DNA of 64,000 nucleotides, taken from the NCBI GenBank assembly GCA_030549495.1, contig JAUIRK010000920.1:372001-436000 (forward strand), written 5' to 3'. The position numbers were made by a program, and so were the translations under genes. This document shows, one piece after another, positions 50,631 through 62,239 of the stretch. The notes beneath the pieces are model-generated. The model was given only the letters and a program-made list of their open reading frames with translations, did not search any database and was not told where the DNA came from. How positions within the stretch are numbered: position 1 is the first letter of the stretch; each line of letters starts with the position of its first letter. This stretch comes from Nectonema munidae (Eukaryota > Nematomorpha > Nectonematoida > Nectonematidae).

Positions 50631-52460
50631 ATGGAGAAAAAGAAAATTTTTTATATCTTGATGAAGCGCTTGATAAAATAGCTATTCTTTCTGAAAAAGT
50701 TGAAGGTGATTTAGACTTAGTTTTGTTACCCCCCGAAGATGCCGATAAAATTATCACTGATGATGAAGCAGATGACGATCAAGAATTTCCTAAAAAATTT
50801 TTTATTCCTTCTGAAGTGTCAGGAAGAGTGGAAGTTCATTCTTTAGGAGATGATTTTTCACATGATTCCAAAATAAAGCCTAACTGGTTTCAAGCTTCTA
50901 ATACACCTTTTGAAATGAATTTTTGTGAAACTGCGTTTAATTTTGCTGATAAATTTTCAGAATTCATAAATAACGAGCCAATCGAAATTTTCAGATTCTT
51001 CTATAATGACAATTTGAAAAACCTGATTTTGAGAAACTAAAAGGTATGCTATGCAAAACAATGATCAAAATTTTGATATAGAAAGTGAAGAGTTGGATAT
51101 TTTTTTAGGTATAATAATTTTATCAGGCTATCATCATGTTCCTCGACAAAAATTGTATTGGTCGAAACAACAAGATCTTGAAGTTCCGCTTGTTTCTAAC
51201 TCTATTTCTAGAAATAGATTTGAACAAATTAAAAAATATTTTCATTTGAAAAACAACTGTTGCATAGAAGCTGGAAATATTGCTAAAATTGCGCCTTTGT
51301 ATTCTCATATAAATAGTGTTTTAAGTTTTTTTGGAAGTATGGAAAGAGAGATATCAATTGACGAACAGATGGTTCCTTATTTTGGGCGTCACTCTTGCAA
51401 GATGTTTATAAGAGGAAAACCGATAAGATTTGGATTTAAAAATTGGGTTATGGCAACATCATCAGGTTTTCCAATTAGAGTTGAGTTATATAGTGGCGCT
51501 AATGGTAAGAAAAAAACCGGTGGTTTGGGGGTGAGTGTTATTACCGACTTGATAAAAAAAGTAACATTGATCCATCAAAACATTGTTTTTACTTTGATAA
51601 TTTTCTTACTTCTTACTCTTTATTGAAATATTTGAAAAGTAAAAACATAAGAGCAACTGACACAATAAGAGAGAATAGAATGAATAATTGCAACTTTAGT
51701 GAAAATACTTTGCGAAAATCAAAAAGAGGGGATTTTATAGCATCTTACGATGGCGATGTGTTGATAGTAAAATGGAAGGACAATAAAGATGTGAATTTGG
51801 CAACGAACTTTGAAAATATTGAGCCTTTGTGCAATGTGTTGAGATGGTCTAAAGAAGACAAAAAGAAAGTATATGTCCAACAGCCATACTGGATCAATTC
51901 TTATAATCGCCATATGGGAGGTGTAGATCTCTTAGATCAAGCAGTAGGATGCTACCGTCCAAATATAAAAAGTGGTATGGATCGTTGATCATAAATTGCT
52001 TTTCGATAAGGGGTCGTTCACAATTGACGTCAACTAAAAGTGGGGGGGGGGGGGGTATCCAAAGTTGACATAAGTCGATTTTGTTAAGTGATGATATATC
52101 TAAAAGTTGACATGAGGGGGGGGGGTTGAAATTTATCAAAAAAAGGTTGACGTCAATTGTGAACGACCCCTAAATGAGAATAGCTTCATGGAAAGTTCAT
52201 CGAGCAACTGGTGGCAAAATGGATCAATTAGAGTTTACAAGATCAATTGTTTTAAGTCTGATCAAAAACCCATGATCAGTAGAAAGAAGTGGACCCCTTG
52301 GTAAAAGAGTAAAAATAGTAGCACAATCTCATTATCTGCAAAAAAAGCAAAAATCAGGGAAGGTGTAGAGTCTGTAAAAAAAATTCAAGATTGGAATGTG
52401 CCGTGTGCAAAGAACGTTTGCATAATCTTTGTTCTTCTGTTTATCATTCAAATCAATAGA
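50631..52460 (+). pseudogene. piggyBac-derived transposase relic, plus strand
   Basis: piggyBac (DDE_Tnp_1_7) family. From MEKKK near 50631 through an acidic N-terminus (DEADDDQEFPKKFF), the DIFLGIIILSGYHHVPRQK block, EISIDEQMVPYFGRH (first Asp), FDNFLTSYSLLKYL (second Asp, after a one-base frameshift near 51590), and GGVDLLDQAVGCYRPNIK (third Asp). It is split by a 161-bp MITE at 52010-52170, then continues RIASWKVHRATGGKMDQLEF and ends in a Cys-rich zinc ribbon (CRVCKKNSRLECAVCKERLH) near 52.36-52.45 kb. All catalytic Asp survive but the gene is broken in at least four places. Confidence 0.88.
52010..52170. mobile_element. Harbinger-like MITE, copy 2 (161 bp), inserted in piggyBac gene
   Basis: Ends GGGGTCGTTCACAATTGACG and its inverse, flanked by TAA on both sides (52007-52009, 52171-52173). 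G runs of 14 and 10 bases inside. It interrupts the piggyBac coding sequence, so it inserted later. Confidence 0.9.
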
Positions 52461-52739
52461 GCTACCGATTTTCATATGAAAGAAAATATATGCTTAACCC
52501 CATTGTTGGCACTTTGGAACTAAGCGTGAAATGATTGTGAATTTATTTGGCGTCGCCAGCATGAGGGACAAGACTTATTCAAGGTAGTACTAGAAAATAT
52601 TTCAAAATTCTAACAAATGCATAGGAAATAAACAACTTTAAATAGCCATAACTTTTTTATTTTTCATTTCTCGAAAAAAATAATTACATTTTCGGAAAGA
52701 GCATAAAAAACTGCATTAGAAAATTGTATTTTGATTTCA

Positions 52740-54219
52740 TAGTTTTTGCGGCAGTGAAACCGAAAAGATCCCCCTTTTGTATTGTAAAATATGTATGACA
52801 GAAGTAGAATACGATAAAACCTTTTTTGTGGACAAGGACATATCAACCAACAAACATAAAAGACATCTTGAAAGTTCTATTGAAAATAAAAGTCTTGAAT
52901 CATTTGTGAAAGTCACAGATAAAAATTTTACCAATACTTTAGTGACAGCGTTTTTAGAAGCAAACATTCCTCTTCATAAGTTGAATTATCCAAGTATCAA
53001 ATCTCTATTTGAAAGCATGGGTAAAAATTTCCCATCCATACGAACTTGTAGAAACGCAATTGATGATTTGGTAAGAAAAAAGCTGGAAGAAATTAAAGCA
53101 TTAATCAAAAACGAGAAAATCTTTCTAATGATTGAGGAAACAGATGCATTGGGTAGAATTTTTGTCAATGTTTTGTTAGGAAAACTAGAGTTTCCTACTG
53201 TCATGTATCTCATTAAAGTTGTCTTTTATGAGTCGCATTTAAATTCAGAAAAACTAACTATTTTGGTAGACGATGTTATTAAAGAATTTGACATTAAACG
53301 TGAAAACTTTGGTTTGCTTTTAACGGATGCTGCAAGGTATAATGTATCTGCTGGAAAAACATTAAAAATTTTGTTTCCTAATCTTTTCCACGTGACATGT
53401 TTCTCCCATCTTCTACACAATTGGGCTATAAAAGTAAAAGCATTTTACAAAAACGTTCATGATTTAATTTCTTCAGTAAAAGCTCTCACAATAAAAAACA
53501 AAAAAAGACGTTCTCTTTTTAAAGATATTGGCTTCCCACCTACTCCTATTGTAACAAGATGGACAAGTTGGTTGAAAAGTGCGCTCTATTACTCTGAATA
53601 TCTTCCAAATGTCAAAATAATTATTGAAAAAATTGATGATGAAGAAAGCATTTTGTTAAAAAGGGCTAAAGAGAGAATAAAAACTTGTGATTTGGCTAAA
53701 GAGACTACAGTCAATTTATCGACTTGGTTGAAAAATCTGAGAATCTAAAGTTTTCAATAAGAGATGCCTACAACTCTTAATTAAATTTTTTGAGGATGAA
53801 TGCAAAATAAAAGAAAATTTGGAAAACCGATTTAATCAAAATGAAATCAAAGACATAATAGAGATGAAAAATTCTGAAATTTCACCTAGTATTTATTTGA
53901 AGTTACAGGACTGTCAAGCTACTACTTCAGAAGTTGAACGCTCGTTTTTAAAATTGAAGGAACTATTGGAAAAAGATAGAAACTTTAAGGAAGAAAATAT
54001 TTTCAAATACATGATATTTTATTACAACGTAAAAACTCTTGATTTTAAATAAAAAATTTGCATGTTTTTCATCTTATATGTATATTTGGAAACAAAATAT
54101 GAGATTCATTAACATAAAGAAACTTTTTTTTAATAAGTCAATTTTTGGAGGTAAAAAGTCAACTTTTCGAAATTTAAAGTCAATTTTTAGTATTTTTTAA
54201 AGTCAATTTTTCCTCGCCC
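52740..54219 (+). mobile_element. hAT element with DUF659-type transposase (degenerate)
   Basis: Holds the transposase relic described next. The probable right end is CTCGCCCTAG at 54210-54219, preceded by four subterminal AAAGTCAAYTTTT repeats (54135-54205). The left end was not recognised. Confidence 0.6.
52777..54052 (+). pseudogene. hAT transposase relic (BED finger, DUF659, dimerisation domain)
   Basis: N-terminal Cys2/His2-type BED finger (CKICMTEVEYDKTFF ... NKHKRHLE), then a 300-residue DUF659-type region including FLMIEETDALGRIFVNVLLG, NFGLLLTDAARYN and HVTCFSHLLHNWA, TPIVTRWTSWLKSALYYSE. After a break near 53748-53819 the C-terminal hAT dimerisation block follows (ATTSEVERSFLKLKELLEKD RN...). 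This resembles the CGGBP1-like hAT proteins of invertebrates. The 323-residue central open frame is long for a relic, so the copy is fairly young. Frameshifts occur before CKIC and near 53750. Confidence 0.82.
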
Positions 54220-54224
54220 TAGTT

Positions 54225-54535
54225 ATTACCTATATTTTTGCAATTTGGACGATATAATATATCTGTCAAATGTCAATAGAAAATCCTGTAATCAAAAAAT
54301 ATCGTGTAATAAATTAAAAAATATTTATTTTTTTCAAATATACCGTTTGCTCCAGTTACTTTTAGTATAAAAAGGTGAACTTAGTCTCTCTAATCATTTA
54401 TATCAAATCATACATATAGAAAACTAAAAGTAAAGGGAGCCAACGATAATAATGTTTGAAAAAAATAAATATTTTTTTATTTTTTAAAGAATATTTTTCG
54501 ATTTTTTGATTATCTATTGATTATTATTAATTGAC
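54225..54535. repeat. Inverted repeat related to the 35.6-35.86 kb block
   Basis: Arm 1 at about 54225-54370 (TTATTACCTATATTTTTGCA ... GCTCCAGTTACTTTTAGTA) and arm 2 at about 54425-54530 (CTAAAAGTAAAGGGAGCCAA and onward) are reverse complements, separated by roughly 55 bp. Arm 1 also matches 35560-35860. Possibly a nonautonomous element or retroelement end. Confidence 0.7.
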
Positions 54536-54701
54536 AAATATTCATATAGTTTTCGTGAAATAAAACTTCAATTTCAAAGTTAAGTGTTTTGAACTTTTGT
54601 GTAGAATTTTTGAAATGTTGCTTTCAATATGTATGTAAAATATTTTTTGAAAATTTTTAAGTATGTTTTTTTTACGATTTATACATTAAAATATATAATA
54701 C

Positions 54702-54743
54702 GGTCTGGCAAGTTATCTCCCCAGAGGTCTTGCCAGACCTCTG
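54702..54743. repeat. Compact hairpin GGTCTGGCAAG / CTTGCCAGACC
   Basis: An 11-bp perfect stem GGTCTGGCAAG with its inverse, overlapping a 22-bp interrupted palindrome at 54722-54743 (CAGAGGTC...GACCTCTG). It could be a tiny element end or a structured RNA; no evidence favours either. Confidence 0.6.
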
Positions 54744-54779
54744 ATAAGTTGATTCATATTAGCCATTCTGAAAATCACA

Positions 54780-56000
54780 TAGTGTGAATATCCACTCTTA
54801 CTGCAGTAAATAGTCGGCTTTAAAAAGCCATCAAATTATAATAAAAAAACTCCAACACTTGCCATTCTTGAATTTTCTAACACATTTAACTTGCAAGTGA
54901 TTGTCGTGGAAACTACTTTCAAACTCCATAAAAATAAACCAAAAAAAATTTTTTTTTTAAGTATTTCTAACTTATACTATTATTCAGGTAGTATTTATTG
55001 AGTTGATTAACCAGATTATATTTAGTTTATATTATAGCTAATTTTGGAACAACTGTTTATACAGATAAGTTCCGTTAGATTTATTAATCTATCTCCACTA
55101 TAAACTTAGTGCTATGTGGTGATATATTATTATAGAGAAAATACAAGGACATTTAACAAGGAGATGAGGATTATTCAAATTTTGCGATAGGTCCCATATT
55201 AAAAATATAATTTTGTTGAGCAAAAATATTGAAATTTAGATCTTTATATCTTGTTGAATCATGTTTGATACAAAAAGTAATTAAAATATCATTTATTTTT
55301 AAAGCGTTTAGTCGTGTTCTTTATCTGCAGTTTAAAAATCGAAATCGACTAAATCTCATTGGATCTAAGGTTGTCATTCATTTTATTCGAACTTAACAAA
55401 TCAAGTTTAGCCTGAAGGCAACACGTTCACACTGAACAAAATATTTTTTTGAATAAAGTTTTCATTTTTGACTTAAATGTTGACTATTGTAGTATAATTC
55501 AAGCCTTCAAGCATCACTTCACCTTTTCCATTATCAAATCTCCTCTCCACTTATTTTATCACTCGAGCTTAATTGTAAAAACCTTGCCATTAACTTCAAT
55601 TACACAAATCACGTTAATATATATTGCACTCATTTTCTATCTGTTTATTCACCCTGTTGTCCTGTTCGTTGTTGCTTCTTTTCTCACTCCTGATGTTAGT
55701 AAGACATTTCACTTTTCTTTTGCACTTTTATACCAACTACATTTCAGGGTGTTAAATAAAGAGTTTATTTTGTATCGCTTTTATCACAACTATAAAATTT
55801 AATTAATTTTTAATAGATAATGACAGTTAAAAAATATATACTATATAAAATTGAGAAAACAAAAAAAAATAGTGAATAAGAACGCAATTAAAAGCAATGA
55901 AAAAAATGATTTCACAAAGAAAAATTCCATTTCGAAAAAGGTCCATAAGAGAGTAAGTTGAGGATCATTGTTATATACATTAAAAACGTTATACTAGTTG
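54780..56000. other. No gene recognised
   Basis: AT-rich. The open frame at 55449-55802 (117 codons from TTG) is hydrophobic and pyrimidine-rich with no family match I recognise; I do not call it a gene. Confidence 0.4.
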
Positions 56001-56847
56001 CTAAATTTTCCAAGGGTCTCCAAACTTTTTGACGCCTCTAGATACTTTTATGTTTGTTTCGACCCCTCAAAATATATTTGATTATGCATATTATAATATT
56101 ATACAATAAAATTCCTTTGTATTATTCGTTTAATGACCAAAGATGAGAATGCATTTAATAAAAATTCAGTTTTCCTTGAGATAGTAAACAAAAGAAACTT
56201 ACGAAAAATATGCTATCATACAAACTCAATGACTTGATGAATTGGATGTTTTTTGATGAGCATATTAATCAATAACTTAATATTTGGTTCAAAATTAGTG
56301 CGCTTTAATCGTAAATCTCCATGTTTCTCAAAGGTGAATTTATTTCTTTGTTTAGTTAAAATTGCGTTAGCGTGACTAAATCCTGTTTCTCTAGCTATGC
56401 ATAAGTAGCTCAGCTGCTTTTCGAATCTTGGCGTAATTAATTATAGCATTAATATTGTTCCAAATATTCGCTGAGACTTTTACATTTGAATAACGTTTTA
56501 GCTTCGAAATCAAAGCGCATTTCAATAAGTTCATCTTCTGAATCGCTTTCATCACCTTCTATTTTCGCATCAAAAGGATTTATAAGCCATTCAGGAAGTT
56601 GCATGTTTTCCGAGTCATCAAAACGTTTTAAAATCTTCTCTCAACTTGTCAAGATATCCAAAATATATTCCAAATCACAGTTTAATATATATTGAGATTT
56701 CAGATTCTTTCAGCATTTACAGGTTAAAAAAAATAATTGAAATCCTTACGTGCCAGTGAAGATTTGAGTAGTTCTAATTTGGCTTGAAACTGATTATAAT
56801 TTTTCGAGCCTAAATAATTGTAAGGCCTTTTTCTTGTAAACGCTTCT

Positions 56848-57152
56848 CATCATCATCATTCATTTTGTTTTAGAAGGTGGGTTGTCCTCTTTGGAGGGCG
56901 CACCTTCTTCCTTATGGATACAAACTTCAGACTTTCCATCGCTTTCTTCCATCTATCTCTATCCTTCATATCCTTTATGTCGATTTCGTGCATACTCATA
57001 TCCTTTTCAATTGCCTTCTTCCATTTCAGATGAGGTCTACCGCGCTTCTTCCTTCCATCAATCTCCTTCTTTATCCAATCTCCATCATCCCGTCTCTCTA
57101 CATGTCCTGCCCATCTAAATCTGTTCTTTGCTAATTCACATTCTAACATTCA
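56848..57152 (-). mobile_element. 5'-truncated RTE-like LINE (305 bp) with 23-bp target duplication
   Basis: Encodes, on the minus strand, the C-terminal end of an RTE-type ORF: RWAGHVERRDDGDWIKKEI, RGRPHLKWKKAIEKDM and DRDRWKKAMES. It ends in an (ATG)n-like tail at 56848, as RTE elements do. Flanked by a perfect 23-bp direct repeat (GCCTTTTTCTTGTAAACGCT plus TCT) at 56825-56847 and 57153-57175. Confidence 0.9.
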
Positions 57153-58194
57153 GCCTTTTTCTTGTAAACGCTTCTGAACTTCGTTAAATATTGAGTACAA
57201 ATCTGTCAAATAGAACAAATGATTTTTGAAAGCTTCAAATTCTTTACATAACAATAAATCAATGTGCATCAGAAATCCTATTGTTGAGTCATGCAAGCCA
57301 AACAGTCGTTGCAACCTATTTCCTCTTGATAACCATCTTACCTCAGTATGCAAAAGCAACTGATTGAAGGCTTCATCATTTTCCTCACATAACTTTGCAA
57401 TTGAGCGGATAAGCTTTGATTTTATTAATCGTCTTAACACAAACTTTCAAAGCTTCATGCAGTTCCCCACTTAGTTTTTTAGTTACAAGATGCTGCCTGT
57501 GTAAGATAAGTGAATATACTTAATAGAAGGTACTCTTTGCTTTAGAAAAACAAAAAATCCTCTGTAACGAGCCAACATAACTGGCGCATCGTCCGTAGCA
57601 ACAGTTGTAATATTTTCATAAGGTACGCTATGCTTGTTCAAATAATAATTATCCAAGTTTCAAGGTAATTAGCAAAAAGAAATTCGTCAACAGTGTCATT
57701 CAAAAATGGGATATAAAATCTTACATATGCGATTAGAATATTTGAACTTCCAAAAGTTGATTCATTAAGTTTAAGAGCAAATTTACAATGCTTGATTTCA
57801 GAGATCACAATTTTCTCCACATCAATGGTATTTTTCTTCAATACATCACACACATCATAAAGAGTTTTCACTTAATGATACACCTTTCAGAACTTGATTC
57901 GATTCTCTTTCCAAAACATTTTCGACTACATCTTTAATAGCTGGTAAAAGAAGCATATGGCTAATTTTTTTTAGTGATATAAGCTGTATGATGCCTTGAG
58001 TACTCCTTTCCTATCTGCACTCGTAGGAGTAGTAAGTATTCATGATTGGTGGAGTAATTTCTCTTCAAGCTGCTTGAAATAATCGAGATTCTATTCTTTT
58101 TATCAGAATGAATCCGTTCTAAGTGATCTTTCATTTTAGACGGCTTCATTGCTAAAGGTTTTTTTGCACAAGATTCACATGGAAATATCTTCAC
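57150..58194 (-). pseudogene. hAT transposase relic, ZBED5-like, minus strand
   Basis: From 58194: BED-like finger IFPCESCAKKPLAMKPSKMK with HLERIH; then SEIKHCKFALKLNESTFGSS near 57.8 kb, TTVATDDAPVMLARYRGFF near 57.6 kb, and FNQLLLHTEVRWLSRGNRL near 57.35 kb with LTDLYSIFNEVQKRLQEKG at 57.15 kb. Same broad family as the 3.65-6.02 kb element but not the same copy type. Frameshifts and stops throughout; downstream part lies below 56.85 kb. Confidence 0.75.
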
Positions 58195-58766
58195 AAGAAA
58201 GAGAAGGAATGAAACCGTATTTTAAATATTCTTGAGAATACTGTTTGTATTTTCTTTTTGAATTATTATTTGTCGACATTATATTTAAGTTTAAATTCAA
58301 AACAGGTTAAAAATAAAAAAATTAAGCTCAAATTTTAGTAAAAATTTGAATGATCAAAAAAACAATAAATGTCTTAACAATTAATTGAGAGTCATGTCAA
58401 ACACAACGATAGCAGTAAAACAAAAAAAACATGGTAAGCAGAAATTGATAACAGCAAAAGATGAAATATGTGAACGAGCAATGGCAAGCAAAACAAGAAG
58501 ATATGAAAGAGATGCAGCAGTAGCCTTTATTTAAAATTGAGAATTTGCAAAAAAGGTCTCGAATTTATTTTATATAAAGAAAATATGATGAACGACAAGC
58601 AATTTAAAGTGAGCTTTCATTTTCAACACGGATCTGTATACTATGTGTGAGTAAGTGTGATGACATAGCATATTTTGTATGAAGAAAATACGATGCAGGG
58701 GAAGCAATTTAAATTTTGCATGCCTAAAAACCACGCATCGCCACTGATATATACCATTTTTACTTT

Positions 58767-58904
58767 TTAACCAATTAAGTCCCAATGTTCCCATTTGGGA
58801 ACATAAGTAATTTCATCTTCGTCTGCTTTTTTCAATGACTTTGAATATAAATCGTCTGCGTTTTTTTAAATATCGTCTGATTTCTATGGTACTTAATGTG
58901 TTAA
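58767..58904. mobile_element. piggyBac-type MITE, copy 2 (138 bp)
   Basis: TTAA at both ends; interior is the reverse complement of copy 1 at 13362-13499 and has exactly the same length. It contains the palindrome GTTCCCATTTGGGAAC. Diverged at the termini. Confidence 0.7.
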
Positions 58905-59239
58905 TGTCTTTTTTCAATTTTAGAAAGAGGGTATATATTCTACAAAGAACAAATTAGAATTGAAAATAGACAATTTAGTAGTAAAAATACATTATAATAC
59001 ATAGAATGAATTTACAAAGATGCTTTTTTGTGTTATTGAATAAGCATATTCAAATGTGCAAAAATTGTGAAAACTTCCATTATAATCAGGTGACTCCTCA
59101 TTATCTCATAGTTGAATTATATGTTAATATTTCCATTTTGGGCCTACATTTTATTTATGGACCTACTTTTTACCTGCGGCTAATTTCCGACCGCTAGAGA
59201 AAATTTATCCTCGATATCGACCACTTTGGGAACCCCTGG

Positions 59240-60600
59240 TTTATGCCATTGTATGAGGTTGTAAAAATGAGAATTATTTATTTAAAAAAAAGTGAAAAAA
59301 AAATATTTCATCGTAAAAAGTACGAAATTTATTCGGTGAGCACACGAGCAACGCTGTGAGCAAAAACGAAGAAAACTTTGGTGATTTGAAATCAAAAATT
59401 AAAAAATACAAATTTGCCATGGATTCTTTCATTCTTACGAGAATCTCTTCTTTTTGCTGGAAAGAAATTTTTTTATTTTTTCAAGAAAAAATTCTAAAAA
59501 GTAAAAATACAAAGTAGTTAGGACAATGTAATTAAGAATGGGAATAATTATTTCAATACACATTACGCAACTAAAACGAAAGACGACTTTCTGGGAGATA
59601 CAAAAAGAGGATCAGAAAAAAAGGCCTAAGCTTTTTTTAGATCTTTACCTCAATGCTACTGTAACACGCAGATATTTTAAAAATGGGAGACAAAAATCAA
59701 AAGTAGCCTTATTTCTGACCCTTGAAACCCTTTGTCGGGCAACATGAGACCAGTGATACAGGAATCCTTGACGCGCTAATCACAAATTTTTGGAAATGAC
59801 TCATCTCCTTATCCTTTTCAATGCGTTTTTATTTAAATCAAAGTAGGATGATCTTTAAGTCAAATTTTTACTTGAAATACCACACGATAAAAAATGCCAA
59901 AATATAACTTCTCTTGGTTCGAAAAGAATGGCGCAATAACATTTCCAAAGAGTAAATTTTTCATGCAAAAAAGATATTATTTTCAAGATAGAGATAATAC
60001 ATAATTTGTCTTTATCGTATTGCCCTTACCCCCACCTTTTCTCTAAAGCAGCATCAATCACAACATCATACTTGTTTTCTTTTGGTACAGTAGCATAGCA
60101 TAGCCTTGAAATATGGGGCTCCAAAGAAAGATTTTAAGGTGCAAGCAAACCTTTTTTTGCAGCAAAAGATAATCCCTTATCTTAAAATGATTCAAGATGA
60201 CGCTACTGTTATGTTACACCAAAAAACAAGTATCAGATATCTTGAATAAAATATATTGTTTCTGGTTCAGTTTTTTATGCTGATTTCAAATGTACACACT
60301 ATTTTTACTCATCACGCTTAGTGTTTGAGAGATATTTGCGAAAATTGTGCTAATGGAAAATATACTATTTTAACTTTTAATTTTTTTATCTTACTTGCTT
60401 TTAAAAAATATAATGACATTTTATCTTTTCTATTTTATTCTTATAATTTAATTTATTTTTGTTTAAGATTTATATTAATTAAATATAAAGAATATTTTTT
60501 AGTTGCAGAATTTCTCCTGATAGCTTTTGTTATGTTTGTGGGCTATTTACTGGCAAAAAACATCACAAAAACTTTACTTTGTTTTTGAAAAAAGCTTATG
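59240..60600. other. No gene recognised
   Basis: AT-rich on both strands. Frames at 59538-59747 and 60325-60588 are short, Lys/Phe/Leu-rich and without motifs. The second runs close to the relic that starts at 60.7 kb but does not resemble it. Confidence 0.4.
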
Positions 60601-60714
60601 AAATTTATTTCGATTCAAAAGTTGATTCTTTGAAGCCTTGGGCTCCTAAACAAATATGCTTAACATGCACCTGCATCTTAAAAGGTTGGATGTGAAATTT
60701 AAAAAAACAATCAT

Positions 60715-62126
60715 TTGCCTTTTGTCACTCCAACAATATGGAGAGATCCTAAAGATCACTTAACCGAATGTTATTTTTGTAATTGTAAAATTAAAGGATT
60801 CTCTTTTAAAACTCGCAACTTAATTCAATACCCAGAAGTATCAACAGTTTCAAAGCCAGTCAAGCATGATACAATAGTATGTCCTATTCCAAATCCACCT
60901 TCAAATTATACATTAGATGACCAACATGAAGAGTCCACTGATTTTTTTCTGATGATTTTAACAAAGATGAAGATGATCATGATGAATACTTCTTAGACTC
61001 GTCTCCAATTTTTGTTAATAATGAATTACTCGCAAATATTGCAACAGATTTAGCTTTAACAAAAGGTCAATCTGAATTGCTTGTTGAAAGATTTAAATTT
61101 ATTGGCACCTGATACACTGATATCTAGTTTTCGTAAAAGAAATGAAGAACTAAAAAAATTTTTAATTTAGTAGACTTCCTCTGTTATTGTTCTGATGTTG
61201 ATGGACTTATGAAATTCTTCTAAATCGAGCATAAAATTGAATAATGGCGTTTGTTCATTGACTCTTCAAAGTCAAGTTTGAAAGCAATTCCTCTCAACAA
61301 TGGAAATAAATATGCTTCAATTCCAATTGGCTACTCGACTCATTTAAAAGAAAATTATGAATCAATGTCGTTATTGTTAGAAAAAATCGGATATCGAAAC
61401 TATAACTGGCTTATATGTGGCGATCTCAAAGTTTTGAACATTTTAATGGGCTTACAGCTTGGATATACAAAGTACTGCTGCTTTATCTGCGAGTGGGACA
61501 GCAGAGATCAAGCAAATCACTATGTAAAAAAAGAATGGCCCCCTAGAACATCTCACCAACCAGGAATGAAAAACATACTAAGAGAGTCATTAATGGACAA
61601 AAATAAAGTTTTGCTTCCTCCGTTACATATAAAACTTGGGGTAATGAAAAATTTTGTAAAGTGTTTGAGTACAGAGTCAAAAGCATTTAAATATTTATTT
61701 GAAAAATTTCCAAAACTGAGCTTTGCAAAAATAAAAGGGCCCTCAAATTAGAAAAGTTATTCTGCATGATACGTTTACAAGTCTCTTGAATGAAATTGAA
61801 AAAAAAGCATGGGAGGGTTCAAATCTGTTGTTGCTAACTTCTTAGCCAACAATAAGTCTTCAGATTATGTTGCTATTGTGAAAAATTGCGTCAACGCATA
61901 TCAAGACTTAGGAGCAAACACGTCCTTAAAAATTCATCTCCTTGACCCCCCACTTGATTTTTTACTGAAAACCTTGGTTCAGTTATTGACGAACATGGTG
62001 AAAGATTTCACCATGAAATATCAGTTATGGGATCAAGGTCAGTGGAGTAAAGCAATGTTGGCAGATTTAGACTGCTGGACTCGGAAGCGGGAAAATAAAA
62101 AATTCACCTTCAAATCGGAGTCGTAA
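60715..62126 (+). pseudogene. Degenerate copy of a repeat-encoded invertebrate protein family
   Basis: Family seen many times in invertebrate genomes as uncharacterised proteins, probably carried by a mobile element (recalled, not proven). N-terminus PFVTPTIWRDPKDHLTECYF with CYFCNCKIKGFS; middle region YNWLICGDLKVLNILMGLQL, CCFICEWDSRDQANHY and LPPLHIKLGVMKNFVK; end with GSVIDEHGERFHHEISVMG in a frame near 62.0 kb and LADLDCWTRKRE at 62.07 kb. At least five frameshifts or stops (61.0, 61.1-61.25, 61.75, 61.8, 62.03 kb). The mechanism of the family is unknown to me. Confidence 0.65.
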
Positions 62127-62239
62127 CAGGAGATTTAATTCCATTTCCGAAACTTTCATTCGGATTCCTCGAAATGGATAAGGGCCCTAAAAGGATTAAC
62201 AAGTTAAAACATTTCTTCAACTTTTACTATAAATATTGC

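Larger units (their letters stand above)
56011..59238 (-). mobile_element. hAT element relic, minus strand, with nested insertions
   Basis: Left end CAAGGGTCTCCAAACTTTTT and right end, in reverse complement, CAGGGGTTCCCAAAGTGGTC, both typical of hAT. An 8-bp duplication was not found, so the two ends may belong to different copies. Contains a minus-strand transposase relic, an RTE LINE insertion (56848-57152) and a piggyBac-type MITE (58767-58904). Confidence 0.55.

Noticed and set aside
55449-55802. 117-codon hydrophobic open frame
   Set aside because: Starts with TTG, pyrimidine-rich DNA explains the Phe/Leu/Ser content, and no splice partner or motif is visible.
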